Shown here in pieces: positions 31,642 to 40,336 of a DNA stretch of 64,000 nucleotides. The number at the start of each line of letters is the position of its first letter. Positions within the stretch are counted from its first letter, which is position 1. This stretch comes from Paracamarosporium sp. OC-R06-R3 (lineage: Eukaryota > Ascomycota > Dothideomycetes > Pleosporales > Didymosphaeriaceae): assembly GCA_019828545.1 (NCBI GenBank), contig JACVRA010000572.1, positions 19,449 through 83,448 of the forward strand. Direction: 5' to 3'. The notes beneath the pieces were generated by a model. That model was not told the origin of the DNA and did no database searches. It saw only the letters and a program-made list of their open reading frames with translations. A program made the translations under genes and the position numbers.

Positions 31642-32595
31642 ATGGCGGCGCATCCTCTTCTAGAGTTGCCCTCTGAAGATCACGATAACTGGACACCACA
31701 CGAAGCGAACAGTCGAATGAAACTTGGGTACGAGCAGGACAGCTTCTGGACAGGGAGCGATGACTACCATGCGATGGCTGACGATCCGAACGAAACACAT
31801 CCCCAAAGCTCCACTTCATACTATACATACCAAGACCTTGATGGACATAATTATGACCTATCAGCACCCACTTACATGGCTCGGGACCAAACTTGTCATA
31901 TGAGCCGCCCTCATGAAGATTGGGAGGAAGTTAATCCTATCGCTGATGACCTCGAGGCACCCCATCAACCAGACGGTTTCTCGTGGACAACTGACGAAAA
32001 CACTGCCGCTGAGGATCCTTTACACAGTGCAAGCTTCAATGAGATTCACAACTACACTCCGAATCCGACTTCGCTCCAGGAACACGATGACAGCCAATAC
32101 AACACGTATCCCACCAACTTCTACGACCAAACAGACGACGACGACGATCCCCACCGCACAACCCTCGTCCGCTTCGCAGACTCCCACACCATCCTGTACA
32201 CACCCCCTCCTCCAACCCCACCGCCCCACCACACAATTTCTTCCTGCTCTCCTCCTCTTGTTCAACCCGACGCCTACCTCCCTCACTCTGGCCCCATCGG
32301 CCTCTTCCAACCCTACGGTCCGCGCATCCCTCCCTGGGGCTCAACAGACAACCTCGACCGCGAGCGACGTCTCAGGGCAGACATCAGGATCCTAGAAGAC
32401 ACGCTCGTTGAGCGTTTCGACGAAGATGTCAAGAGGCAGATAAGGGAACAACGGCAAGCGGCTGAGGATATCAAGAAGGGAATAAGGAGGACGGAAGGTG
32501 AGGAGTTGAGGGAGTTGGTGCTGGGGATATATCCGGAGATTGAAAAGGAGAGTAGAGAGAGGAGAGGGTGTTATTGTTGGTGTGTTGTTATGTGA
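31642..32595 (+). CDS. Disordered protein with C-terminal CaaX box
   Basis: 317-aa frame from an ATG in good context (G at -3, G at +4); a weaker in-frame ATG lies at 31489. Residues 1-190 are acidic and rich in Asp, Asn, Tyr, His and Thr. A Pro-rich stretch follows (PPPPTPPPHH). The last ~80 residues form a charged helix or coiled coil (DRERRLRADIRILEDTLVER, DVKRQIREQRQAAEDIKKG). The protein ends in GCYCWCVVM: the final CVVM is a consensus CaaX box for farnesylation, and two nearby cysteines could be palmitoylated. A peripheral membrane protein anchored by its C-terminus is predicted. No family is recognised; the neighbouring GH5 gene gives no clear link. Confidence 0.65.
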   Translation: MAAHPLLELPSEDHDNWTPHEANSRMKLGYEQDSFWTGSDDYHAMADDPNETHPQSSTSYYTYQDLDGHNYDLSAPTYMARDQTCHMSRPHEDWEEVNPIADDLEAPHQPDGFSWTTDENTAAEDPLHSASFNEIHNYTPNPTSLQEHDDSQYNTYPTNFYDQTDDDDDPHRTTLVRFADSHTILYTPPPPTPPPHHTISSCSPPLVQPDAYLPHSGPIGLFQPYGPRIPPWGSTDNLDRERRLRADIRILEDTLVERFDEDVKRQIREQRQAAEDIKKGIRRTEGEELRELVLGIYPEIEKESRERRGCYCWCVVM

Positions 32596-33184
32596 TGGGT
32601 TGCGGATAGGCGTGTTGATAGGGAGGTTCCCGGGTGGCTGGGGCTAGGGGCAGTTGGTGATTTCAAATGTAGTGTGCGAGCGAAGTGTGCATGTCCAGGA
32701 TGTTGCGGAATGATTTACGTCGTGCTGTTTGTACAGTTGGGTTCTGCTTATGTTCGACGCTATCGCATTTGCTCGGGTATTGCCGCCACGTTGTATGGGA
32801 ATGATCGTTGTTGAAAGTGCTTTACTGCTTGCACTGTTGATCCTGCGCGAGAGCATAAAGATCTCATCGTGATTTGCTGTTGATATTGATAGGCGTAGTA
32901 GCTTTTCTGGAAATCGGATATTACCTTTTTCTATTTGGTCTCGATACCACCACGTGAAAATAAGTGTACCCTGGCGTGTCTGGCTTCCCAACCCTATCTC
33001 ATCCTAAAATAGCCCTAAAATGTTATCTTCGAAGCGTTGTTCCAAAAGCCCTTCATGTCCCAAGTCCATGGTTCTTAGCGGCGAGCTAATCCAATCAAGC
33101 AAAGGCGACTAGCTACCTAACCTCGGAGTCTCGTCCGACCCATTCACATGACCTTTCCCTCATCACCCACTACGAGTCCCCTTG
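32596..33184. other. Intergenic region, promoter of the cluster regulator
   Basis: About 590 bp upstream of the Zn2Cys6 gene at 33185. No gene is recognised. Confidence 0.5.
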
Positions 33185-35307
33185 ATGTCCGAAAGTCCCA
33201 GGCCTAGCCGGCGGCGACAACCTGCTTCCAAAGGATCTCGTCCGTGCGATGCGTGTCGCCGGCGAAAAACTCGATGCATCCTCGATACTGGCCAGCAGAA
33301 GTGCAATATTTGCGTCCATAGAAAGACCAATTGCACTTTTGTTGAGAGTCCTCCTAAGCGCTCGTTGCCTGCGCCTGTTCAGGCTGAAGATGATGGGGTT
33401 CGAGTTGCTCCTGCGCCGTCACCGCATCATGTCCTTAGCCCTGGGTACGACGCGAGTCCTACCGCTACCTTGAGTGTGAACGCCCTACCCGCTGGAATTG
33501 GTCAACGCGAAGACAAATTGTCTGAGCCCGAGAGATCACTCGGATTAGACTCCTCTAAGTTTGCGGAGTTGTACGGTCTGGGCAGCGATATGGAACCCAT
33601 CCTAATGGTTCGTGAAACCCAACAAAGCCTACGATAGATCAACTAAAACAGCCAGCGCCATCGCCCATACTCAGCTGATTCGAATGAGTATACGTTACCG
33701 ACACACTCGATACGCCGGGTTCTAGAGCACGACCAAAGCGTCGATTATCCTGTCACTTTCCATATGGCAAGTATAATGGTGCCTTGTTGGGCCACTAAAT
33801 AACTGTTTCTAGGTTTCTGATGCTAAATCCTCACTTTTCGAGGGAAATTATGACGCTGTTGACTCAATTGAATCCTGCGTCAAGCCTCATGGCGAGAAGC
33901 TGCTCCGACTGTTCTGGAAAATCATCCATCCCTCTTATCCTGTCATTCACAAAACCGGATTCATTGAGAAGTATATAAAGTCCTATCGCGATATAGATGC
34001 TCCCCTTTTAGGTGCAGTCTACCTTAACGCAATCAACTGGTGGTTTTACGATTCCAACCTATCGAACCAACCAGCTATCGACGTCGCGACCTTGCGACGG
34101 CTCACATTACAAAGTATTCAAACGTCCTATCATCGACCTCGTTTGTCATCAGTTGAAGCAGTCTTGTTGCTCCTGCAGTGCAAGCCCGAGGATCCGCTCA
34201 ATCCCGATCATACCTTTGCTTGGGGCCTGACCTCGCAGGCATTGTCAGTAGGGCAGGCTTGCGGCTTACATCTAGACGCATCGGAGTGGGTCATTCCTAG
34301 ATGGGAAAGAGCTTTGAGAAAACGACTGAGCTGGGCTATCTACATGCAAGATGTATGGACAGCACTCGCTCATGGACGGCCGACGCATATCACGGAAGAC
34401 GACTGGGGTGTCGCCCCTCTCGCAGAAAACGACTTCGATGGTACAGAAGATAACCACCTGGAAGGAGCGCAATTTCTGTATTTGCACTCGCTCACAAAAA
34501 TACTGCACACTGTGCTCAGAACATTCTACACCGTCAAATCTACCACCCAACAGGACACCCTAATACTGAAGGAGCAAGCTCAGCCGATCCTCAACTCCCT
34601 TGAAGAGTGGCGTTCGTCGCTACCCTCATCTCTTGCTATATCGAATCTTCCACCGAGAGAGCTTTGTGCAAATGGTAAGTTCAGGTCCGGTGTTCCTATA
34701 GTACTCTAGTAATTGCTAATTGTAAGTAGGCAATATTCATCTTGCTTACTATGGCGTGAAGATCAACGTACTCAGACGACTAGTACGCTCAACTGCTCTT
34801 GCTCCGCTATGTCTCGACATTCCAGCTCTTACCGCAATCAGAGTTGAAGCGCACGAGACTGCGCAACAAGCCACTTCGTTTGTAGCTTCATTACGACTCG
34901 AGCACCTGGACAGTTTCTGGTACTTCATGGCACCGTACTTGTTTTCTGTCATAGGGTCCTTCCTCACATTACTCCTGGTCACGAGCCTAACGCCAGCGGA
35001 GCGTGACCACTGGCGCGAATCTTTAAGATCTTACCTCTGGACACTACGCATCATGAGCAAGTCGAATGAGCCAATTCGGTACGCTGTCAACCGCTTAGAG
35101 GGTGCCATTCTTCGTGGTCTGGAACATGCACTCGTGTTCACGGTCGAAGGAACCTCACCTGTAGCTTTCGAGGCTACTCCTGGCCAATTCAATATGGGTC
35201 CGGACGGGTTTACGCTCGGGTTTGGATTTGCGGGCACGGACGGTTTTGATCTTAATGAGATGGATTTGGATGCCTTTGATTTCCTGAGCAATGCCACACT
35301 TGGCTGA
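33185..35307 (+). CDS. Zn2Cys6 transcription factor of the sugar cluster (four exons)
   Basis: Exons 33185-33607, 33656-33766, 33813-34674 and 34730-35307 give 657 aa. The binuclear cluster has Cys21, 24, 31, 40, 43 and 50 with RRRKTR between the second and third Cys. The conserved block SKFAELYGLGSDMEPILM, spliced to RHRPYSADSNEYTL, precedes the fungal-specific transcription factor domain (LFWKIIHPSYPVIHKTGF, LGLTSQALSVGQACGLHLD-type region, RKRLSWAIYMQDVW, HGRPTHITEDDW). The C-terminus is Gly/Phe/Asp-rich and may be activating. Intron 2 (33767-33812) uses a GC donor (GCAAGT) with a normal AG; this is the only choice that keeps the family's continuous reading. The gene ends 76 bp from the GH32 gene, so the pair is convergent. 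It is the likely regulator of the adjacent fructosidase and transporter. Confidence 0.86.
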
Positions 35308-35383
35308 GCTGCTCGCTAGCAAAATAATGCTATCGATACTGTGCTTCCAAGCTTAAGCATTGAATATATCACCAGCCTGATTC

Positions 35384-36970
35384 CTAGTCCGTACGCCGTC
35401 TCACATTGATATCCACCAATTCTAGATGCCCGTCTTCGACAAAAACGCCTAGCTCCTGCGTGTCATGAGGGTACTGGCCATTGTGCAGTGATTCCTTCTC
35501 CTCGCCGTTCTGGTGGCCATTGGACACGTCACTTTGGTCCCCTTCATATGTTGCTTTACTCACCGGTAGACGATAGCTAATGGACTTCCCACCAAGGAGT
35601 ACCTCCAATACATTGTTTGTTACGGTTACAAGAACGGCATCTCGGAGATCCACAAGGTGGCGGGCGATCTCTGGGCCGTCAACTTCCCGTGGCAGATGCA
35701 TGTTGTATTGGTCTGCCCAGAAGTCGTCCAGAGGCGCAGGATAACGTGCTAATACGACCTCGCACAAAATGGAAGTCAATGGTGTAAACTTCAGTCTATG
35801 ACCGTCCATGTTTTCGGATGTACGGAAAAGTAAACCAAAAGATGCGGCATCGTAGGAAGCAATACTAAATTCCAGATAATACTCATTCGGAATTCGTTCC
35901 TTGGCTGAAAGAGGTTGTGTCCTAGTCTGACCGATGCTACGCACGGAAAGAGTTGGAGATATTGACATGTCGGACTCCGGGGCAAACTTTGCTTTCAAGA
36001 ATTCCGAGCATGGGCGTACAATCAAGTGGCCGTTCTCATCAGCAGATATCTCTCGCGGCATACCCATGTCACCACCCCAGGACCACTGCCCGTCCAGTTT
36101 ATCGGCCACCCATCCAAAGTAGATCCGCTTGCTCGGATCGCCTGCTTTTGGACATGACTTGGCGGCGTACCACCGCCGCGCATCAAATCGGCCACCGGAA
36201 GAAGAACGAGGGGTTCTGAATGGACCTCTCGGTGAATCCGAGATTCTATACACAGTACCAGCATCTGGAGCGTGGAATCGCGAGTACACAAGATACCATT
36301 TCCCGTTCGGCAAGGGAAATATTTCGGGACACTCCGGGCAGAACATATCATTGGGTGCGTAAAAAGGCTCCGGGTCGATTGTCCAGCCTTCAAGGTCCGG
36401 CGACGTCAGTAGCGCCAGACAGCCTCGTGTCCAGAAGGGACCATTCTTCAGCCTCGTAGCGACCAGCATCCAATAACAGTTCTCTGACTCTTGCCATGAA
36501 ACATGTGCGTCTCGAAAGTCAATGTCTTCGAATTTTGACATGTCGCCGGAGATGCTAATCGGAGAGGGTGACTTGGTGAATTGAGTGCCCTTCTTGTCAG
36601 TCGAACGTGCGTGCAAAATAACCTGCTTGCCGTCTTGGGACAGGTTGTATCCCGTGTAGAAGATGTGCATGTTCTCGTCTGGACCGATGATCGCGCATCC
36701 AGTCCAGGCACCATCCGCGTCCAGACTGTCGGGAGTTTTTCCTGGCCTCAAGACGTCGATTGGGTCGCGTTCCCAGCGTACGAGATCATGCGACCGTATT
36801 CGCGACCACGATGATCGCAGTCGCGGCGGATGTCGGACTGTGTTCGGAGGTGTACTGAGGTGGAAAACGTGGTACTCGTTGTCTATCAGTATTGGTATCG
36901 CATCAGCTGCCGCTTGGGAGTTGGAAGGCCTGCTGTACGATGCCAGAAGTGGAATTGTTCTTGAAGGCAT
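35384..36970 (-). CDS. GH32-like beta-fructofuranosidase-type enzyme
   Basis: Intronless 528-aa protein, start ATG at 36970. Upstream codons are open but lack an ATG and run into the palindromic promoter. It has the five-bladed propeller plus beta-sandwich layout of GH32. Catalytic landmarks are AADAIPIL with the nucleophile Asp23, DFRDAHVSW with Asp154 of the RDP-type motif (here RDA), and CPECPEIFPL with acid/base Glu213 of the EC motif. WTG and FYTG segments lie between. There is no signal peptide, so it probably acts inside the cell on an imported sugar. The classical NDPNG start is replaced by a divergent sequence, as in fungal GH32-like subfamilies, so the exact substrate (sucrose, fructan oligomer or another beta-fructoside) is uncertain. 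It is transcribed divergently from a sugar transporter. Confidence 0.82.
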   Translation of the reverse strand: MPSRTIPLLASYSRPSNSQAAADAIPILIDNEYHVFHLSTPPNTVRHPPRLRSSWSRIRSHDLVRWERDPIDVLRPGKTPDSLDADGAWTGCAIIGPDENMHIFYTGYNLSQDGKQVILHARSTDKKGTQFTKSPSPISISGDMSKFEDIDFRDAHVSWQESENCYWMLVATRLKNGPFWTRGCLALLTSPDLEGWTIDPEPFYAPNDMFCPECPEIFPLPNGKWYLVYSRFHAPDAGTVYRISDSPRGPFRTPRSSSGGRFDARRWYAAKSCPKAGDPSKRIYFGWVADKLDGQWSWGGDMGMPREISADENGHLIVRPCSEFLKAKFAPESDMSISPTLSVRSIGQTRTQPLSAKERIPNEYYLEFSIASYDAASFGLLFRTSENMDGHRLKFTPLTSILCEVVLARYPAPLDDFWADQYNMHLPREVDGPEIARHLVDLRDAVLVTVTNNVLEVLLGGKSISYRLPVSKATYEGDQSDVSNGHQNGEEKESLHNGQYPHDTQELGVFVEDGHLELVDINVRRRTD

Positions 36971-37432
36971 GTTCAACTGTTGGATAGCAAACAATAGTGT
37001 ATGCGGACAAGCCTCAACCGTGAGCGGCGCATATCTACCCTTATGAACGACTTGCGAAGATCTACCGACCTTCCCATTTTTGCGATTGGAGCCGGTAGTT
37101 CCGCGGTTGTGTTCGTTCTGGATGTTGGAGAAACCTCGATGCCGGCCGGCCGCCTGCGATAGACTGTTCGCCGGCCGCAGAACAACGGCCGGCCGGCCGG
37201 CGACCATTTAGCTTCCGCACTTTTCCAAATGCAATCAACTAATGACGAACTCCACAAAAACCGTTCAGATGGAAATGAATCGTACGGGGCTCCACAACTC
37301 ATCGCGTGGTCCTCCGCATTTTTGTGTAGAGCGTATAAGTACGCTACGGCCCATGGTGACATTCTCGGGACCAACACATTATCTAGGCGCTCACTTCACG
37401 TTATATTCTCGCTAAGTTAGACAACTCCAATA
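36971..37432. promoter_or_regulatory. Bidirectional promoter of the GH32 and transporter genes
   Basis: 462 bp between two divergent starts. It contains three clusters of CCGG/GGCC palindromes at 37141-37152, 37169-37178 and 37186-37204. Because Zn2Cys6 proteins bind CGG or CCG half-sites, often paired, these are candidate operators for the neighbouring regulator (inference). Confidence 0.6.
37141..37204. repeat. GC palindrome array (GGCCGGCC units)
   Basis: gccggccggccg, then cgccggccgc, then cggccggccggccggcg, within 64 bp. Each block is self-complementary. The concentration of CGG/CCG half-sites is unlike the surrounding sequence. Confidence 0.8.
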
Positions 37433-39125
37433 ATGCCCAAGCTTCAGTACCCTTATATATGGGCGTTCTGCGCTTTCGCTGCACTTGGCGCGTGTCAATA
37501 CGGCTATGATGGTGCGTATTTTGGGGTTTCACGACGTGTTGATATGCTGAACGATGTCCAGGCGTATACTTCTCGGGAATTCAAGCGATGTCAACATTCG
37601 TGCGGCACTTTGGTGACAAACAATCAGACGGTACATACGCGATCTCGGCTTCCGACCTGTCCATTATGAGTTCGATGATCAATGTTGGAGAGTTGGTTGG
37701 CTCTCTTGGTGCTGCGCCTATAAACGATTTCTTTGGACGAAAGGGTGCATTTCTTATCGCTGCTATAGTCGCGATCGTCGGCACTGTACTACAAGTAATT
37801 ACGGATCACGATCAAGGAATCATCATCGGTGGACGAGTCATTCTGGGCTTGGGTGTCGGTATCTTCTCATCTACCAGTCCGCTATATATTGGTGTAAGCC
37901 ACCCTTAGACTTCGGAAAGTAGAGGACGATGCACTAACAGGATCTTCCTAGGAAATTGCTCCGACTGCTATTCGAGGTCCTCTTCTCGGCTGCTGGCAAC
38001 TTGTTCTATCTATTTCCCAAATCATAGCAGCTGTCATCAACCGAGGTACAGAGTCTCTCACATCTACAGCCTCTTATCGTGTCCCCACGGCTGTCCAACT
38101 TATCTTCCCGATTCTTAGTCTCACGTTTCTCTATTGGGTGCCTGAATCCCCTCGCTGGCTTTTGCGTCACGAGAAGACGCAACGCTGCGAGTCAGCACTT
38201 CGTCTCCTCCGCAGAGATGACAAGTCATACGACCCCGACGTCGACATGGTCAATATCCGCGCGAGCATTGAAAATGAGGCCGAGTTATCTGCAGGCTCAA
38301 AATGGATGGATCTGCTGATGGACCCGATCGAGCGTCGCAAGGTCATCTTCAGCGCGGGAGCTTTGGTAGCACAACAGATCAACGGTATCCAATGGTTTTA
38401 CTACTTCGGTACCGTCTTCAGTCAAGCGATTGGTCTGGATGACCCCTTCCTCATGACGATTATTGTTTTCGTCATTCAGGTAGTTACTGTGTTTGCAGCC
38501 GTCCTTTGCGCCAACAAGATCCCACGACGCCCGCTCTTGCTCTCAACGACATTAGTCATGATGGTGAGCATTTTCATCGTGGGTTGCTTGGGTATCCCTG
38601 GAGGAGAGGTTAGCGGCACTAGTGGTAAGGTAATCATCAGCTTCGTCATCATTGAAATTACGGCTTTCAACTTTGCGTGGGGGCCGCTAGGCTGGACGAT
38701 TGTAAGTCTTTTCATGAAACACTGTGGATATTTCACATAGCTGACAGTCGTCTTTAAAGGCCTCCGAGATGGCCGTTGGCCGTAATCGCAACAAGATCTA
38801 TGCCATTGCAGTTGCCTGTTTCTGGGTCACCGTCTGGGTCACCGTCTTCACGTTGCCCTACCTCTACTACTCCGCGAACCTAGGGCCGAAGACAGGATTC
38901 GTATATACTGGACTTTGTTTCATAACATTGGCTTATGTGTGGTTCTGCGTCGGCGAAGTGACGGGACGGAGTATGGAAGAGATCGAAGGATTCTTCCGCG
39001 ACGGCGTTCCCGCGCGCCAGTGGAGTAAGCAGCCGAAGATGGCAGGCTTTGGGGGCGTTGAGGTGGAACTCAGTGAGAAAGAGAAAGAAGCCTTGAGAAT
39101 ACAGCAGGAGAGGAACGAAGCTTGA
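37433..39125 (+). CDS. MFS sugar transporter (hexose/oligosaccharide type), four exons
   Basis: Exons 37433-37511, 37562-37893, 37952-38701 and 38760-39125 join in frame to 508 aa. The splice at intron 1 restores the family motif YDGVYFSGIQAM. Sugar-porter signatures are present: FFGRKGAF between TM2 and TM3, PLYIGEIAPTAIRG with the R-G of TM4-5, VPESPRWLL after TM6, QQINGIQWFYYFG in TM7, and a WGPLGWTIASEM segment in TM10. About 12 hydrophobic helices are visible. The cytoplasmic tail is charged (VELSEKEKEALRIQQ). It is probably a plasma-membrane proton-sugar symporter. Divergent pairing with a cytoplasmic-looking GH32 enzyme suggests import of an intact fructoside followed by internal hydrolysis. 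Maltose/alpha-glucoside or quinate porters are alternatives within the family. Confidence 0.9.
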
Positions 39126-39242
39126 ATGTGAGTATATATGCTCATTATTTTAGGATTACTATTAATAATTGTGAATACGTCGGATCATAACCAATCCAAA
39201 TGTAAGAGAAGTTGAGATATTCAGTCTCATCTCCAACTCATT

Positions 39243-39680
39243 CTAATCCTGTCCCACAATATATATGTCACATACGATTACCCAATCGGTAACATCCGTC
39301 TCCACAGCAGACCCGGTTTGACCGTCCAAGTCTAGGTATGTGTGCGTGCTATCCAGATATCCAACTAACTTCACATCCTGCCATCCTCCAGTCGAGACGC
39401 CACACCTCTTCCCTTCGGGTAGTGGCAGATCAGGGAAAGACAATTGCATGCTGGTTGCAATGATCGCGCCATCGCGATCCACTGCCGAATCTGAAAACAA
39501 GTTCCATCCAAACTCGAATCGATGGGCGGACGTGTCGATTCCAGCTTTCGCCCATGCTCCGGTAACGTCGTTGTGGATAGTGACGGTGAGCGGGAGGTAG
39601 TACCTATCCGCGCTGGAGGCGGGGGTGGGCGCCGCAATTGCAGCTGTGAAGAGAGCAGCAAGGGAGAAAATGGACCGCAT
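39243..39680 (-). CDS. Small secreted protein
   Basis: Intronless 145-aa protein with a clear signal peptide (residues 1-16, cleavage after AIAA). The mature part is beta-rich, acidic, has only two cysteines (RCGV, IVCD), two DG/NDV turns and aromatic residues spread along it. It ends in VIVCDIYIVGQD. No family is recognised. Its 3' end faces that of the sugar transporter 118 bp away. Size, secretion and lack of homology fit the description of a candidate effector or an apoplastic protein, but that is speculative. Confidence 0.75.
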   Translation of the reverse strand: MRSIFSLAALFTAAIAAPTPASSADRYYLPLTVTIHNDVTGAWAKAGIDTSAHRFEFGWNLFSDSAVDRDGAIIATSMQLSFPDLPLPEGKRCGVSTGGWQDVKLVGYLDSTHTYLDLDGQTGSAVETDVTDWVIVCDIYIVGQD

Positions 39681-40336
39681 GTCGTGTCGAGTGTCTTGGT
39701 GGTGTTGGATGTGGGCAAGACTGCGTTTGAGAATCGCAGTTTCTCGTTCGTTTGGTTAATTATCTTGCTAGTGGAGAATTGCTCAGAGGGTGGTGTGGTG
39801 ATGGGTATGAATAACACGACATTTATACTTCTTGTTCAGCCGAATGAATTTCAATACGAGGAACTAAAAATACCCACGGTGTCACAATTACGCCCTTTTA
39901 CGCCTCTCTACGAGGTAACATCGTGAATTACCAACATTAATTTCATCCGTCTGCTCCAGTTCTGTTCTAAATAGAGGATATTGTCACGCGTTGATGCCCG
40001 TGGTATTGGTGGCGGCTCATCGCAGCCCGATAGAGTAATGCAGGATCACATGGTCAGCTGAGCACTCGGTGCTCTACGCGGGGCCCCAACGTTAGCCCTA
40101 GTCTACATAGAGAAAAGTGCAATCCGGATCTTGTTAGCGCATTAGAAATCAGGCAAATAGCATTCACCAATAGTTATTTAGCTTACTCAGCAGGCCATTT
40201 GCGTTGTGCCCCATGAAAAGAACGTCTACTGTCACATTGTCCAATTAGGGACTAGGCAGTCAGGTCTGCAGGAGTGCCTTACGCATCAAGCCCGTCCTTT
40301 CCAGGAAATTAATGATTATGTTCAGCTACTTTAGCG
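39681..40336. other. Intergenic region
   Basis: About 650 bp with the promoter of the small secreted protein and the 3' flank of the NACHT gene. No gene is seen. Confidence 0.5.

Noticed and set aside
31913..32395. 160-codon plus-strand frame
   Set aside because: Overlaps the CaaX protein gene in another frame; Thr/Ser/Pro-rich composition is a frame-shift artefact.
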